From: Franconibacter pulveris DSM 19144
GTDB taxonomy: Bacteria > Pseudomonadota > Gammaproteobacteria > Enterobacterales > Enterobacteriaceae
Assembly (NCBI GenBank): GCA_000621185.1
Contig: KK211224.1
Span: 517,507-557,075 of the forward strand
Length of the DNA: 39,569 bases
Direction of reading: 5' to 3'
The first letter of the stretch is position 1. Each line of letters opens with the position of its first letter. The notes beneath the pieces were generated by a model that saw nothing but the letters and a program-made list of their open reading frames with translations, had not been told where the DNA came from and did not search any database. Shown one piece after another: positions 20,466-27,209 of the stretch. Position numbers and translations under genes: made by a program.

Positions 20466-20512
20466 ATACTAGATATAGTTGCTATAACTTTCAACCACGC
20501 AATATATGGGAT
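20466..20512 (-). promoter_or_regulatory. Pair of NrdR boxes upstream of nrdHIEF
   Basis: Two 16-bp sites on the minus strand, ATCCCATATATTGCGT (20512-20497) and CAACTATATCTAGTAT (20481-20466), resemble the NrdR consensus ACACWATATATWGTGT. Their centres are 31 bp apart, three helical turns, the classic spacing. NrdR is the (d)ATP-sensing repressor of RNR operons. The boxes lie 74-120 bp before nrdH. The remaining 20513-20699, up to the divergent regulator gene, holds no gene. Confidence 0.8.
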
Positions 20513-20699
20513 TTTCCAATTGAAGAAAGTGGAATGATCAACGCGATGGCAACCCGCGCTGGCGGGCAAAAAGCCTGTAATAAGGGGCTACAGCGGGTAT
20601 GGTCCGGCGCGTTAAACGGGCTAAAATCGCTTTTTCGGGCAGGCCAGTCTCCTGTAATGGCCTGCAACTATTCACGAAAGTTATCCAGGTGAACAGACC

Positions 20700-22067
20700 A
20701 TGAGGCAGGAGAAGGATTCATCCGGGCATGCGCTGCCGCGCTATCAGCAAATCGCCCGTCAGCTCACCCAGGCTATTCTCAGCGGCGAACTGGCGCCCGG
20801 CAGTCGTCTGCCTTCCAGCAGGACCATGGCGCTGGAGATGGGCGTTGCCCGCGCCACTATCGAAAACGCCTATGGCGAGCTGGTGGCGCAGGGGTGGCTG
20901 GAGCGGCGCGGGCAGGCGGGCACGTTCGTCAGCCAGACGCTTTCTCCGGCGCAGCCTGGCTTTACTGCCAGCGCCGCGCCGGCCGGCAATGGCGAGCCGC
21001 TGCCGTTTCAGATGGGGCTGCCCGCGCTGGACGCGTTTCCCCGTGCGCTCTGGTCACGGCTAATGGGGCGCAGGCTGCGGCTGCAAACCCGTTTCGATCT
21101 CGCCGCGCCGCAAAGCGAAGGGGAAACCGCGCTGCGTCAGGCCATCGTTGATTATGTGCGTTTTTCACGCAGCATCGACTGCCAGCCGGAGCAAGTCTTC
21201 ATCACCGCCGGGTACGGGATGGCGATGACGCTTACCATGCGCGCGCTGGCGCAGCCAGGCGACGGTATCTGGCTGGAAGACCCGGGGTTTCCGTTTATTC
21301 GTCCGGTGCTGGCGCAGGCGGGGCTGCGCTTCTGTCCGGTGCCGGTGGATGGCGACGGCATGAATGTTCGTGAAGGAATAAGACAACACCCGGACGCCCG
21401 CTTCGTGCTTATCACCCCGGCGCACCAGAGCCCGCTCGGGGTGGCGCTTTCACTCCCTCGTCGCCGCGAACTGCTCGACTGGGCGGCGCTTAACGCACGC
21501 TGGATTATTGAAGACGACTATGACAGCGAATTTCGCTACCAGGGCAGGCCGCTGCCGCCGGTGAAAAGCCTCGACGCCCCGCAACGGGTTATTTACGCAG
21601 GCTCTTTCAGCAAATCGCTTTTTCCTGCGCTTCGCACCGCCTGGCTGGTGGTGCCGCCCCAGTGCGTGGCGGCGTTTCAGGCGGCGGCAAAACAGCTCCC
21701 CTGCACGGTGCCGCCGCTTTACCAGCAGACCATCGCCGATTTTATCCGTGAAGGACATTTCTGGCGGCATCTCAGGAAAATGCGTCACTGCTATGGGCAA
21801 CGTCGCCAGTGGCTGGAAAGCGCGCTGGCGGAGCAGGGGTTCAGCGTCACCCCGCAGCAGGGCGGCATTCAGCTTGTGGTGCCGGTCGAGCGTGAAGACA
21901 GCGAACTGGCGGGCAAGGCGGTCGCCGCCGGGCTGGCGGTGCAGGCGTTGAGCGACTGGCGTATCGCGCACCCAGGCGAGAAAGGATTAATCATGAGCTT
22001 TACAAACATCGCAACGCCCGAGCAGGCGAGGAAACAGGCCCGTGCGTTGCGCGAGGCCTTAAAATAA
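20700..22067 (+). CDS. MocR/PdxR-type GntR regulator with aminotransferase-like domain
   Basis: A 455-residue fusion typical of MocR regulators. A GntR winged helix at about residues 12-80 (LAPGSRLPSSRTMALEMGVARATIENAYGEL, split here by family motifs) precedes a fold-type I aminotransferase domain at about 110-450. The PLP lysine is in GSFSKSLFP near residue 303, and EDDYDSEF and NSPxG-like HQSPLGV are present. These proteins use PLP as effector, and many control vitamin B6, GABA or taurine genes, often divergent to the regulator. Here the divergent unit is nrdHIEF, not an obvious PLP target, so its targets are unknown. Confidence 0.85.
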   Translation: MRQEKDSSGHALPRYQQIARQLTQAILSGELAPGSRLPSSRTMALEMGVARATIENAYGELVAQGWLERRGQAGTFVSQTLSPAQPGFTASAAPAGNGEPLPFQMGLPALDAFPRALWSRLMGRRLRLQTRFDLAAPQSEGETALRQAIVDYVRFSRSIDCQPEQVFITAGYGMAMTLTMRALAQPGDGIWLEDPGFPFIRPVLAQAGLRFCPVPVDGDGMNVREGIRQHPDARFVLITPAHQSPLGVALSLPRRRELLDWAALNARWIIEDDYDSEFRYQGRPLPPVKSLDAPQRVIYAGSFSKSLFPALRTAWLVVPPQCVAAFQAAAKQLPCTVPPLYQQTIADFIREGHFWRHLRKMRHCYGQRRQWLESALAEQGFSVTPQQGGIQLVVPVEREDSELAGKAVAAGLAVQALSDWRIAHPGEKGLIMSFTNIATPEQARKQARALREALK

Positions 22068-22069
22068 AA

Positions 22070-22090
22070 CTCCCCGGCAGGGCCGGGGAG
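22070..22090. terminator. Hairpin between the MocR gene and ygaM
   Basis: CTCCCCGGC (22070-22078) pairs exactly with GCCGGGGAG (22082-22090), preceded by AAAATAAAA. It is likely a shared terminator for the two converging genes, working best on the minus strand where the flank reads as a T-rich run. Confidence 0.7.
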
Positions 22091-22099
22091 CGAAAGCGA

Positions 22100-22435
22100 T
22101 TAACGGCGGCAGGAGGAACCCGCCAGCAGGGCGCCGAGGAACAGGCCGACAGCCGCGCCAATCCCTACGCTTGACCAGGGTTTTTCACGCACGAACGTAT
22201 CCGCGCAGCTTACGGCATCGCACGCGGCCTGCGACACGCGGTTGCGGCCCTGCATGCGGGCGCGGGTTTCGCGCAACAGCGATTCAGCTTTACGGCGAGC
22301 GTTATCCGCTTCGTCTTTGGCATCACTGCCCCAGGACTTCAGGAGTTCCTCAAGGGAATCTGCCAGACGGCTCACATCGTCGTTAATTTCTTGTACGCCT
22401 TCTTGGGCATCGGTACGGGTAAATTTGTTAGCCAT
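22100..22435 (-). CDS. ygaM: YgaM, DUF883/ElaB-family membrane-anchored protein
   Basis: A 111-residue tail-anchored protein. An amphipathic, coiled-coil-like N-terminal part (about 15-65, with LADSLEELLKSWGSDAKDEA) precedes a C-terminal WSSVGIGAAVGLFLGALLAG membrane helix. The family (ElaB, YgaM, YqjD) associates with inner membrane and ribosomes in stationary phase; YqjD is the studied member. AAGGAGG precedes the start. It ends in CRR, with a Cys just before the C-terminus. Confidence 0.9.
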   Translation of the reverse strand: MANKFTRTDAQEGVQEINDDVSRLADSLEELLKSWGSDAKDEADNARRKAESLLRETRARMQGRNRVSQAACDAVSCADTFVREKPWSSVGIGAAVGLFLGALLAGSSCRR

Positions 22436-22598
22436 TTTGAATCCTCCTTTTCAGTCATGTAGTTAACAGTGTAGACCACATTTTTGCCGCTTGAAGCCCG
22501 TCACGCCTTGTTCGGGCGTTTATGGACTTTTCCGAAAGCCCTGCTAATGCTGCTTATTGTAAGGTTGCGATGCAGTAAGAAAATGACGAGGAAAAGGT

Positions 22599-22940
22599 AT
22601 GTATTTACGACCCGACGAGGTGGCGCGCGTCCTGGAAAAAGCTGGCTTTACAATGGATGTGGTGACGCCCAAAACCTATGGTTACCGCCGCGGTGATAAT
22701 TATGTGTATGTGAACCGCGAAGCGCGTATGGGCCGCACTGCGCTTATCATTCATCCGACGCTTAAAGAGCGCAGCTCATCGCTTGCGGAACCGGCTTCGG
22801 AAATGAAAACCTGCGATCACTATCAGCAGTTTCCTCTGTACCTGGGCGGCGAAGCGCAGGAGCATTACGGTATTCCGCATGGGTTTAGTTCACGCATGGC
22901 GCTGGAGCGCTATCTCTCCGGTCTCTTTGGCGACCAGTAA
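22599..22940 (+). CDS. ygaC: YgaC, DUF2002-family protein
   Basis: A 113-residue cytosolic protein highly similar to E. coli YgaC ([40 protein letters not shown]). The function is unknown; in E. coli the gene is in the Fur regulon. GAGGAAAAGG upstream is a strong ribosome-binding site. Confidence 0.92.
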   Translation: MYLRPDEVARVLEKAGFTMDVVTPKTYGYRRGDNYVYVNREARMGRTALIIHPTLKERSSSLAEPASEMKTCDHYQQFPLYLGGEAQEHYGIPHGFSSRMALERYLSGLFGDQ

Positions 22941-22944
22941 AAAA

Positions 22945-22974
22945 CGCGACAGGCTTTACCCTGTCGCGCTGCTT
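22945..22974. terminator. Terminator between ygaC and alaE
   Basis: CGCGACAGG (22945-22953) pairs with CCTGTCGCG (22960-22968). An A-run precedes and CTGCTTTTCTT follows. It can serve both converging genes. Confidence 0.8.
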
Positions 22975-22981
22975 TTCTTCA

Positions 22982-23434
22982 TCACGCTTCCGCGCTAACC
23001 GGCGCAGCGCTCACCCGGAACAGGCGACGGCAAAACTCCAGGAAATAGCCATAGGCTGCGCCCATCAGCATCGACACCACCATATTGGAACTGACGGCGG
23101 TGACAATCTGCTGCCAGTCCGCGCCCACAAACAACAGAATGGCGGCGTAAACCGGCGACTGGAATGTCACATAGGCCAGCATATCCGCCAGGCTTCTGAC
23201 CGTTCGCGCCGGGCTCAGCCGCTGCGCCTGTCGCATCATGACGTCACGATAAATGCCGTACGGAAAAGCGATCACGATATTCACCGGAATGGACACTAAG
23301 CGTGAAGAGAGCGATTGCTGGAAACTCATCCCGGAGATAAAAATTTCAATCATCATCCCCACAATGAAGCAATACACTACCATGGCGACCGTGTCGGCAA
23401 CGGCGTGACGCAGGCGAGAATGCGGCGAAAACAT
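22982..23434 (-). CDS. alaE: L-alanine exporter AlaE
   Basis: A 150-residue inner-membrane protein (E. coli AlaE/YgaW 149) with four TM segments at about 14-35, 45-62, 88-105 and 112-132. It has the family stretches [20 protein letters not shown] and [22 protein letters not shown]. It exports L-alanine; in E. coli it is induced by alanine through Lrp. GAGGAG precedes the start. Confidence 0.95.
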   Translation of the reverse strand: MFSPHSRLRHAVADTVAMVVYCFIVGMMIEIFISGMSFQQSLSSRLVSIPVNIVIAFPYGIYRDVMMRQAQRLSPARTVRSLADMLAYVTFQSPVYAAILLFVGADWQQIVTAVSSNMVVSMLMGAAYGYFLEFCRRLFRVSAAPVSAEA

Positions 23435-24015
23435 CTTTATTACTCCTCAGGGAAAGCAGCGTGATAACCCAGCAGAATGGCGGGTGATTAGTATTATGCA
23501 AAGGGGTTTGCGTATGATGTCAGGTTATATGACTGCATATAAACAGACAATTAGCGGTTTATTTTTATTTAACGCCGTTTGGTTAACAAAATGCTTTTAA
23601 CAAATCGTTTTGGCCCTCCGATCGTGATTTTTTGTTGCTAACCTGAATTATTTATTTAAAAACAACAGTTTAAATTTTTTGATTGTGGTTATTCATCTTT
23701 GGGTGAACGCCAGGCGTATCGCTTTACAGAGTGGAATCTGCTGAATGAAACGATTCAGGCGCGCTATCGTCTTTTAATTTTACAAGTCAGCTTTTTACAG
23801 GATTTTATTCTGTTAAATGGCGTGGGTAATTATTCATTTTTATGACTATTTATGCGGTTTTGCTCGGGATATTGCTCTGCGCTTCACTCGTGCGCAGACC
23901 TATTCACGCTGGTTATTTAATAAGCCCGTTGCAAAAGAGAGTTTAACCAAAGTAACCCCACCGCCCGCGGCGCGGCGCTATGCTGAGCACCATGTTAAGT
24001 ACTCAGGATAAAACT
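23435..24015. other. AT-rich region without a clear gene, at the stpA-ygaPV position
   Basis: In E. coli stpA, ygaP and ygaV lie between alaE and yqaE. None is recognisable here. This 580-bp stretch is much more AT-rich than its neighbours. Frames such as 23817-24011 and the open frame ending near 23851 lack ribosome-binding sites and family signatures. It may be a deletion or replacement scar. Confidence 0.5.
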
Positions 24016-24357
24016 ATGCTTAGTGTTTACGCTCAGGGACTGGCGGAGCTTGAAGAGGCGCTGATTGCGCTTTGTGGTGAGGGGGAGCCAAAACAGCGCC
24101 TGCTGCGCTTCTGGCTGGTGTGGCTAACGGCGACGTCGGCTCAGCAAATTCCGCCGCCTTTACGCCAGATGTTTGTCGATATTAAAACGCACTTCTGCGA
24201 TGAAGAACGCGGCGCCATTACTCTTCACAGCGAAGCGGCGCTGGCGGAATTACGCAGAAAAATCGTGACGTTTTACCGGGAGTGGGGCGCTTATATGGCG
24301 CTGGCGTGCCCCCAGGAAAATGCAGGAGAAAAAAGCGAGCTGGCTGAAAAAAACTAA
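24016..24357 (+). CDS. Hypothetical cytosolic protein, 113 residues
   Basis: Not recognised. From ATG 24016, preceded by AGGA with eight-base spacing, it encodes a mainly helical, Leu/Ala/Glu-rich soluble protein with two likely long helices (LAELEEALIALC; RLLRFWLVWLTATSA) and a C-terminal stretch LRRKIVTFYREWGAYMAL. In-frame ATGs at 23980 and 23992 lack a site. The pattern of amphipathic helices with Trp resembles the ligand-binding half of a TetR regulator, but no DNA-binding domain is present, so this is only a shape comparison. It shares a terminator with the converging YodC-like gene. Confidence 0.5.
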   Translation: MLSVYAQGLAELEEALIALCGEGEPKQRLLRFWLVWLTATSAQQIPPPLRQMFVDIKTHFCDEERGAITLHSEAALAELRRKIVTFYREWGAYMALACPQENAGEKSELAEKN

Positions 24358-24375
24358 CCCCCTCGCCGGAGGGGG
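24358..24375. terminator. GC-rich hairpin between converging genes
   Basis: A run of C's with CTC is followed by GCCG and GAG with a run of G's, immediately after the 24016-24357 stop and 9 bp before the YodC-like stop. A terminator role is probable for the minus strand, since AAAAAAC on its far side reads as T-rich. Confidence 0.55.
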
Positions 24376-24383
24376 CCCACGGC

Positions 24384-24563
24384 TTAGCAAACGCCAAAGT
24401 CGCCTTCTTCGTTGTAAAGCGCAACATCCGCCGCTTTCAGCGTAAATTTCTCGCCGTTTTCGTCATCGGCGCGCACGGCGACAACCTGGTCGCTGTGCAC
24501 TTCCAGAACTTTAAGCTTCGGGCCGCCGAGACGCGGTTGCACCAGATCGCCTGGCTGGAACAT
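24384..24563 (-). CDS. YodC-like DUF2158 small protein
   Basis: A 59-residue soluble protein with the YodC/DUF2158 pattern: FQPGDLVQPRLGGPKLKVLEV, a KOW/SH3-like beta-barrel start, and VALYNEEGDFGVC at the end. The family function is unknown. ATG 24563 sits five bases after an excellent AGGAGG; a GTG two codons earlier overlaps that site and is rejected. The upstream gap 24564-24883 carries promoters for this gene and the divergent one, and no gene I can support. Confidence 0.75.
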   Translation of the reverse strand: MFQPGDLVQPRLGGPKLKVLEVHSDQVVAVRADDENGEKFTLKAADVALYNEEGDFGVC

Positions 24564-24883
24564 ATTCACCTCCTGAATTGTTTATGTCGTTCAGCAACAT
24601 TAGCGCAGGCCAGCGCGTGCCGACAAGCGGATTAGTAACGCGCTCGTTATTAGCATGATAAGAAAATGTTGTGGTGGCGAATTTTACCGTTTGCAACCCG
24701 CTAACCTGCAACGTTTACAAAAACGATGCGAGGCGTCCCGCAGTGCTGAATCACGCTGATCAGTAATCAGAATTTGGCTCGGACCCCGGCGCCCGCTTCC
24801 GGCAGTACACTTTCGTTGCTTTAAAGAGCGCGGCGCGCCCGGGCTGTGCAGACAGATAACGTTGCTAAAGGAAGCGGCAAACT

Positions 24884-25594
24884 ATGCAAACAGAACAACC
24901 AAAATGTCATCCCGTAGTGGAAAACCGGACGCCTTCTCTGTTTCAGGGGAATCAACCGCTCTGCGAAACAGAGCAGCAGTGCAGGGGTAACGAGTCGGAA
25001 ATCTTCGCCCCGCCTTATCAGCCGTTGAGTTTTAAAAGCCTGGCGAAGCGGGGTTATGCAGACCGCCGTATGTCAGGCGCGCCCGATGAAGACGCGCCTG
25101 AAGAGACGGTTTCTTTATTGAACCGTGTGCAGGCGCTTCGCTCGCAGGGGGAGCATTGTAAAAGCTATGCGTTGTTAACAAACGCCGCGGAAGGGAATGA
25201 CCCTTTCATCCTGACAGAGCTGGCTATCGCCAGCGCTTACTGGGGCGACGTCGATACGCTTAATCATGTGGTTTCGCTTATAAACACCCTGTCGCTGCCT
25301 CATCATCAGGAGCGCGAGCAAGCTGTGCGCTTGTCTGCGTTCCTTCTTTCTCAAGGCGACAGCGTAGCGGATTTAAAGCGCATCGCTTTTCTTATGATGA
25401 ACATTGCAGATAAACACCGCTTGCCCCTTGGCGGTGCCTGCATTGACTGTTTTGAGGAAGGAACCCTGACGCTCTCGGTAACGGTGGAAACCACAGATCC
25501 CGACCAGCTTTCTGTGCTTAATAACGAAATGATAAGCGGCTTAATCGCGCATAGTCTGCAAATGAGCCCATGTTTCGGCTACTTTGTGGCGTAG
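24884..25594 (+). CDS. Hypothetical protein, 236 residues, paired with a HEPN protein
   Basis: Not recognised. The N-terminal 75 residues are polar and probably disordered, with three Cys. Residues about 75-190 look like a helical-repeat solenoid (LLNRVQALRSQGEHCKSYALL; ELAIASAYWGDVDTLNHVV). The last 45 residues are mixed alpha/beta with CIDCF. No TM segment or signal peptide. The site AAAGGAAG precedes the ATG. The following HEPN gene starts only 8 bp after the stop, so the two are one transcription unit and their products may bind one another. No nucleotidyltransferase motif is visible, so it is not the usual MNT partner. Confidence 0.7.
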   Translation: MQTEQPKCHPVVENRTPSLFQGNQPLCETEQQCRGNESEIFAPPYQPLSFKSLAKRGYADRRMSGAPDEDAPEETVSLLNRVQALRSQGEHCKSYALLTNAAEGNDPFILTELAIASAYWGDVDTLNHVVSLINTLSLPHHQEREQAVRLSAFLLSQGDSVADLKRIAFLMMNIADKHRLPLGGACIDCFEEGTLTLSVTVETTDPDQLSVLNNEMISGLIAHSLQMSPCFGYFVA

Positions 25595-25602
25595 GGGAAA
25601 CC

Positions 25603-26016
25603 ATGGCAGTTGAACACACCTGTTTTTTCCATCTGGCGCAAGCGGCGCTGGAGAAAAACGGCGAAGCGTGGACGCGAAGCGCCATCAGCCGCGCTTACTA
25701 TGGGATGTATCACTTCGCAATGCGCGTCACCGGCAATCGGATCCCTGTTAAAACGCTCTCTGGAGAAAGCTTACCCGGAGGCGTTCACCAGCGGCTATAT
25801 ACCTTCTTATGCAGCGGAGAGGCCGCGCAGGTCAGCGGCTACGATGTGGCAAGCATGCAGGAGATCGGTTTGAAGCTAAAGCAGTATCACGAGCAAAGAA
25901 TCAAAGCGGATTACCGGCTGTATGAAAAGCTCAACCGGATCACCGCCATTACTGCGCTCAGGGAAGCGGAAAAGGTTGATGATATGGTTAATCAGTTATT
26001 AACGCCGCGCAGGTAA
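25603..26016 (+). CDS. HEPN-domain protein
   Basis: A 137-residue all-helical protein with a HEPN signature near the N-terminus: SAISRAYYGMYHFAMRV, in which Arg and His sit in an R-x6-H arrangement. This resembles the RxxxxxH RNase motif of HEPN toxins and the RAYY(A/G) helix of the PF05168 group. A further helical segment YRLYEKLNRITAITALREAEKVDDM is also typical. HEPN proteins are often RNases in toxin-antitoxin, abortive-infection and CRISPR systems; some are inert. The start follows GGGGAAACC. Membership is inferred from motif and helix pattern, not a search. Confidence 0.7.
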   Translation: MAVEHTCFFHLAQAALEKNGEAWTRSAISRAYYGMYHFAMRVTGNRIPVKTLSGESLPGGVHQRLYTFLCSGEAAQVSGYDVASMQEIGLKLKQYHEQRIKADYRLYEKLNRITAITALREAEKVDDMVNQLLTPRR

Positions 26017-26035
26017 ACCATCACCTTCCATTTTT

Positions 26036-26060
26036 AACCCGCATTCCGGCGGGTTTTCTT
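26036..26060 (+). terminator. Terminator of the HEPN unit
   Basis: AACCCGC (26036-26042) and GCGGGTT (26049-26055) form a hairpin followed by TTCTTT, 20 bases after the HEPN stop. Confidence 0.8.
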
Positions 26061-26100
26061 TGTGCGCTCAACGTTCAGGGTATTCCTTCCCCCCTTGTTT

Positions 26101-26389
26101 TTACACTATGCCTGGACGTAATACGCTGCGTGGCCGCGCGGCACCAATACGCTGGCTGCGATCCTGTTCGTCGAAATAGCGAGCTGGCCAGATTTCAGCG
26201 GCCGGAACGCCGATCGTGTCGGCGATCGGCTGTTCGCCTTTCGGCCACGGGTGCGAGTGAGGGCGTTGGCAAGCGTGGATGAACTCAGACCGTGCGCACG
26301 TGAAAGGGCCGCGAGGCGGGTCTTGCGCTTTTTAAGGGCGGCGATGGTATCAGCAGAAGTTTTTTAATCTCAAACAGGGATAATCGCAT
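26101..26389 (-). pseudogene. Ner/Nlp (SfsB)-like DNA-binding protein, broken by two frameshifts
   Basis: Joining three reading frames on the minus strand gives a protein of the phage-Mu Ner/Nlp family. ATG 26389 opens frame one (MRLSLFEIKK). A shift in the A6 run at 26360-26365 leads into frame two with TIAALKKRK and the HTH sequence LAALSRAHGLSSSTLANALTR. A second shift near 26247-26252 leads into frame three with PWPKGEQPIADTIGVPAAEIWPARYF, ending TAA 26103-26101. LSSSTLANAL and PWPKGE..IA..IG...EIWP..Y are hallmarks of the family. Single-base loss in a homopolymer explains the first break. Family members are small HTH regulators, some borne on phages. Almost certainly non-functional unless the assembly is wrong. 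Confidence 0.8.
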
Positions 26390-26523
26390 CGTTTATTCTC
26401 TGTATACCCGCGTTAGTAACCGTAAAGTCCTGTATGGCAGGTAGCGATTTGCGCCACAGCAGCTAGACTTAATAAAAATTGATGTTTTTACAAGAACCTG
26501 CAAAAAACAATACAGGAGTAACT

Positions 26524-26682
26524 ATGGGATTCTGGAGAGTCATTATTACTATTATTCTGCCGCCGCTGGGCGTGTTGATTGGTAAAGGGTTCGGCTGGGC
26601 GTTTATCCTGAACATCATCCTGACGCTGCTGGGCTACATCCCTGGCCTCATTCACGCCTTCTGGGTGCAGACGCGTAATTAA
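26524..26682 (+). CDS. yqaE: YqaE, Pmp3-family small membrane protein
   Basis: A 52-residue protein, almost identical to E. coli YqaE, with two TM helices (IITIILPPLGVLIGKGFG and ILNIILTLLGYIPGLIHAFWV). Homologous to yeast Pmp3 and plant RCI2. In E. coli it is Cpx-induced. ATG 26524 follows CAGGAGTAACT. It is the next backbone gene after the alaE-stpA-ygaPV region in E. coli. Confidence 0.95.
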   Translation: MGFWRVIITIILPPLGVLIGKGFGWAFILNIILTLLGYIPGLIHAFWVQTRN

Positions 26683-26713
26683 GCCCGCCCAACGCCGCAT
26701 AACATAAACAGAA

Positions 26714-26738
26714 AAGCCCGCTTCAGCGGGCTTTTTGT
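26714..26738 (+). terminator. Terminator of yqaE
   Basis: AAGCCCGC (26714-26721), loop TTCA, GCGGGCTT (26726-26733), then TTTT. Confidence 0.9.
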
Positions 26739-26785
26739 CAGGCAGGGGGCAGACGGCACAGTCTCTTAAGGCGCAATTCGCAACA

Positions 26786-26878
26786 TCACAGCCATTGAAA
26801 ACGCACGGAGAGCGTCAACAGGAGACCCGCGGCAGCCAGACAGTTAAGGAGAATGACAGTTTTGCTGGAGACGTTCAT
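26786..26878 (-). CDS. yncL: YncL-like 30-residue single-pass membrane peptide
   Basis: A 30-codon frame on the minus strand, below most gene-finder cut-offs, starts MNVSSKTVILLN and ends RFQWL. It closely resembles the E. coli stress-induced small protein YncL (MNVSSRTVVLIN...). One hydrophobic helix covers residues about 8-25. A weak AGG site lies nine bases before the ATG. The match of the first 12 residues and the charge pattern around the helix is what supports the call. Function of YncL is unknown. The gap 26879-27185 between this gene and the divergent GH15 gene holds AT-rich promoter sequence and no other gene. Confidence 0.65.
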   Translation of the reverse strand: MNVSSKTVILLNCLAAAGLLLTLSVRFQWL

Positions 26879-27209
26879 TTTGCGAACCTGTAACAAATAA
26901 AGGTGAATGTAAAAATGCGATAAAAGATAAACGATCAAAAAGTCAGCCAATAACTACCACCAAAGGTAGTTGAAACCGCACAAGATGCAAAAAAATTAGC
27001 AGGTTAATTAACTGACATCATTAATATTGTAAAAAAGCTAATTTTTACAGCAGGTTATTTCGATTCCTCCTCGCCATGATGTTTCCCGCTTTTTCTCTCC
27101 CGCAGTGATGGCGATCACAGATGTACTATGCTGAAAACGTACCGCTTTACTGTCTTTCCACTGTCTGAAGGACAACGGATTACTTTTGTCACCAGGGAAC
27201 CCGTCACAC

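Noticed and set aside
23817-24011. 64-codon plus-strand frame before the 113-residue gene
   Set aside because: No ribosome-binding site, no family pattern, and it runs across the start of a better supported gene.
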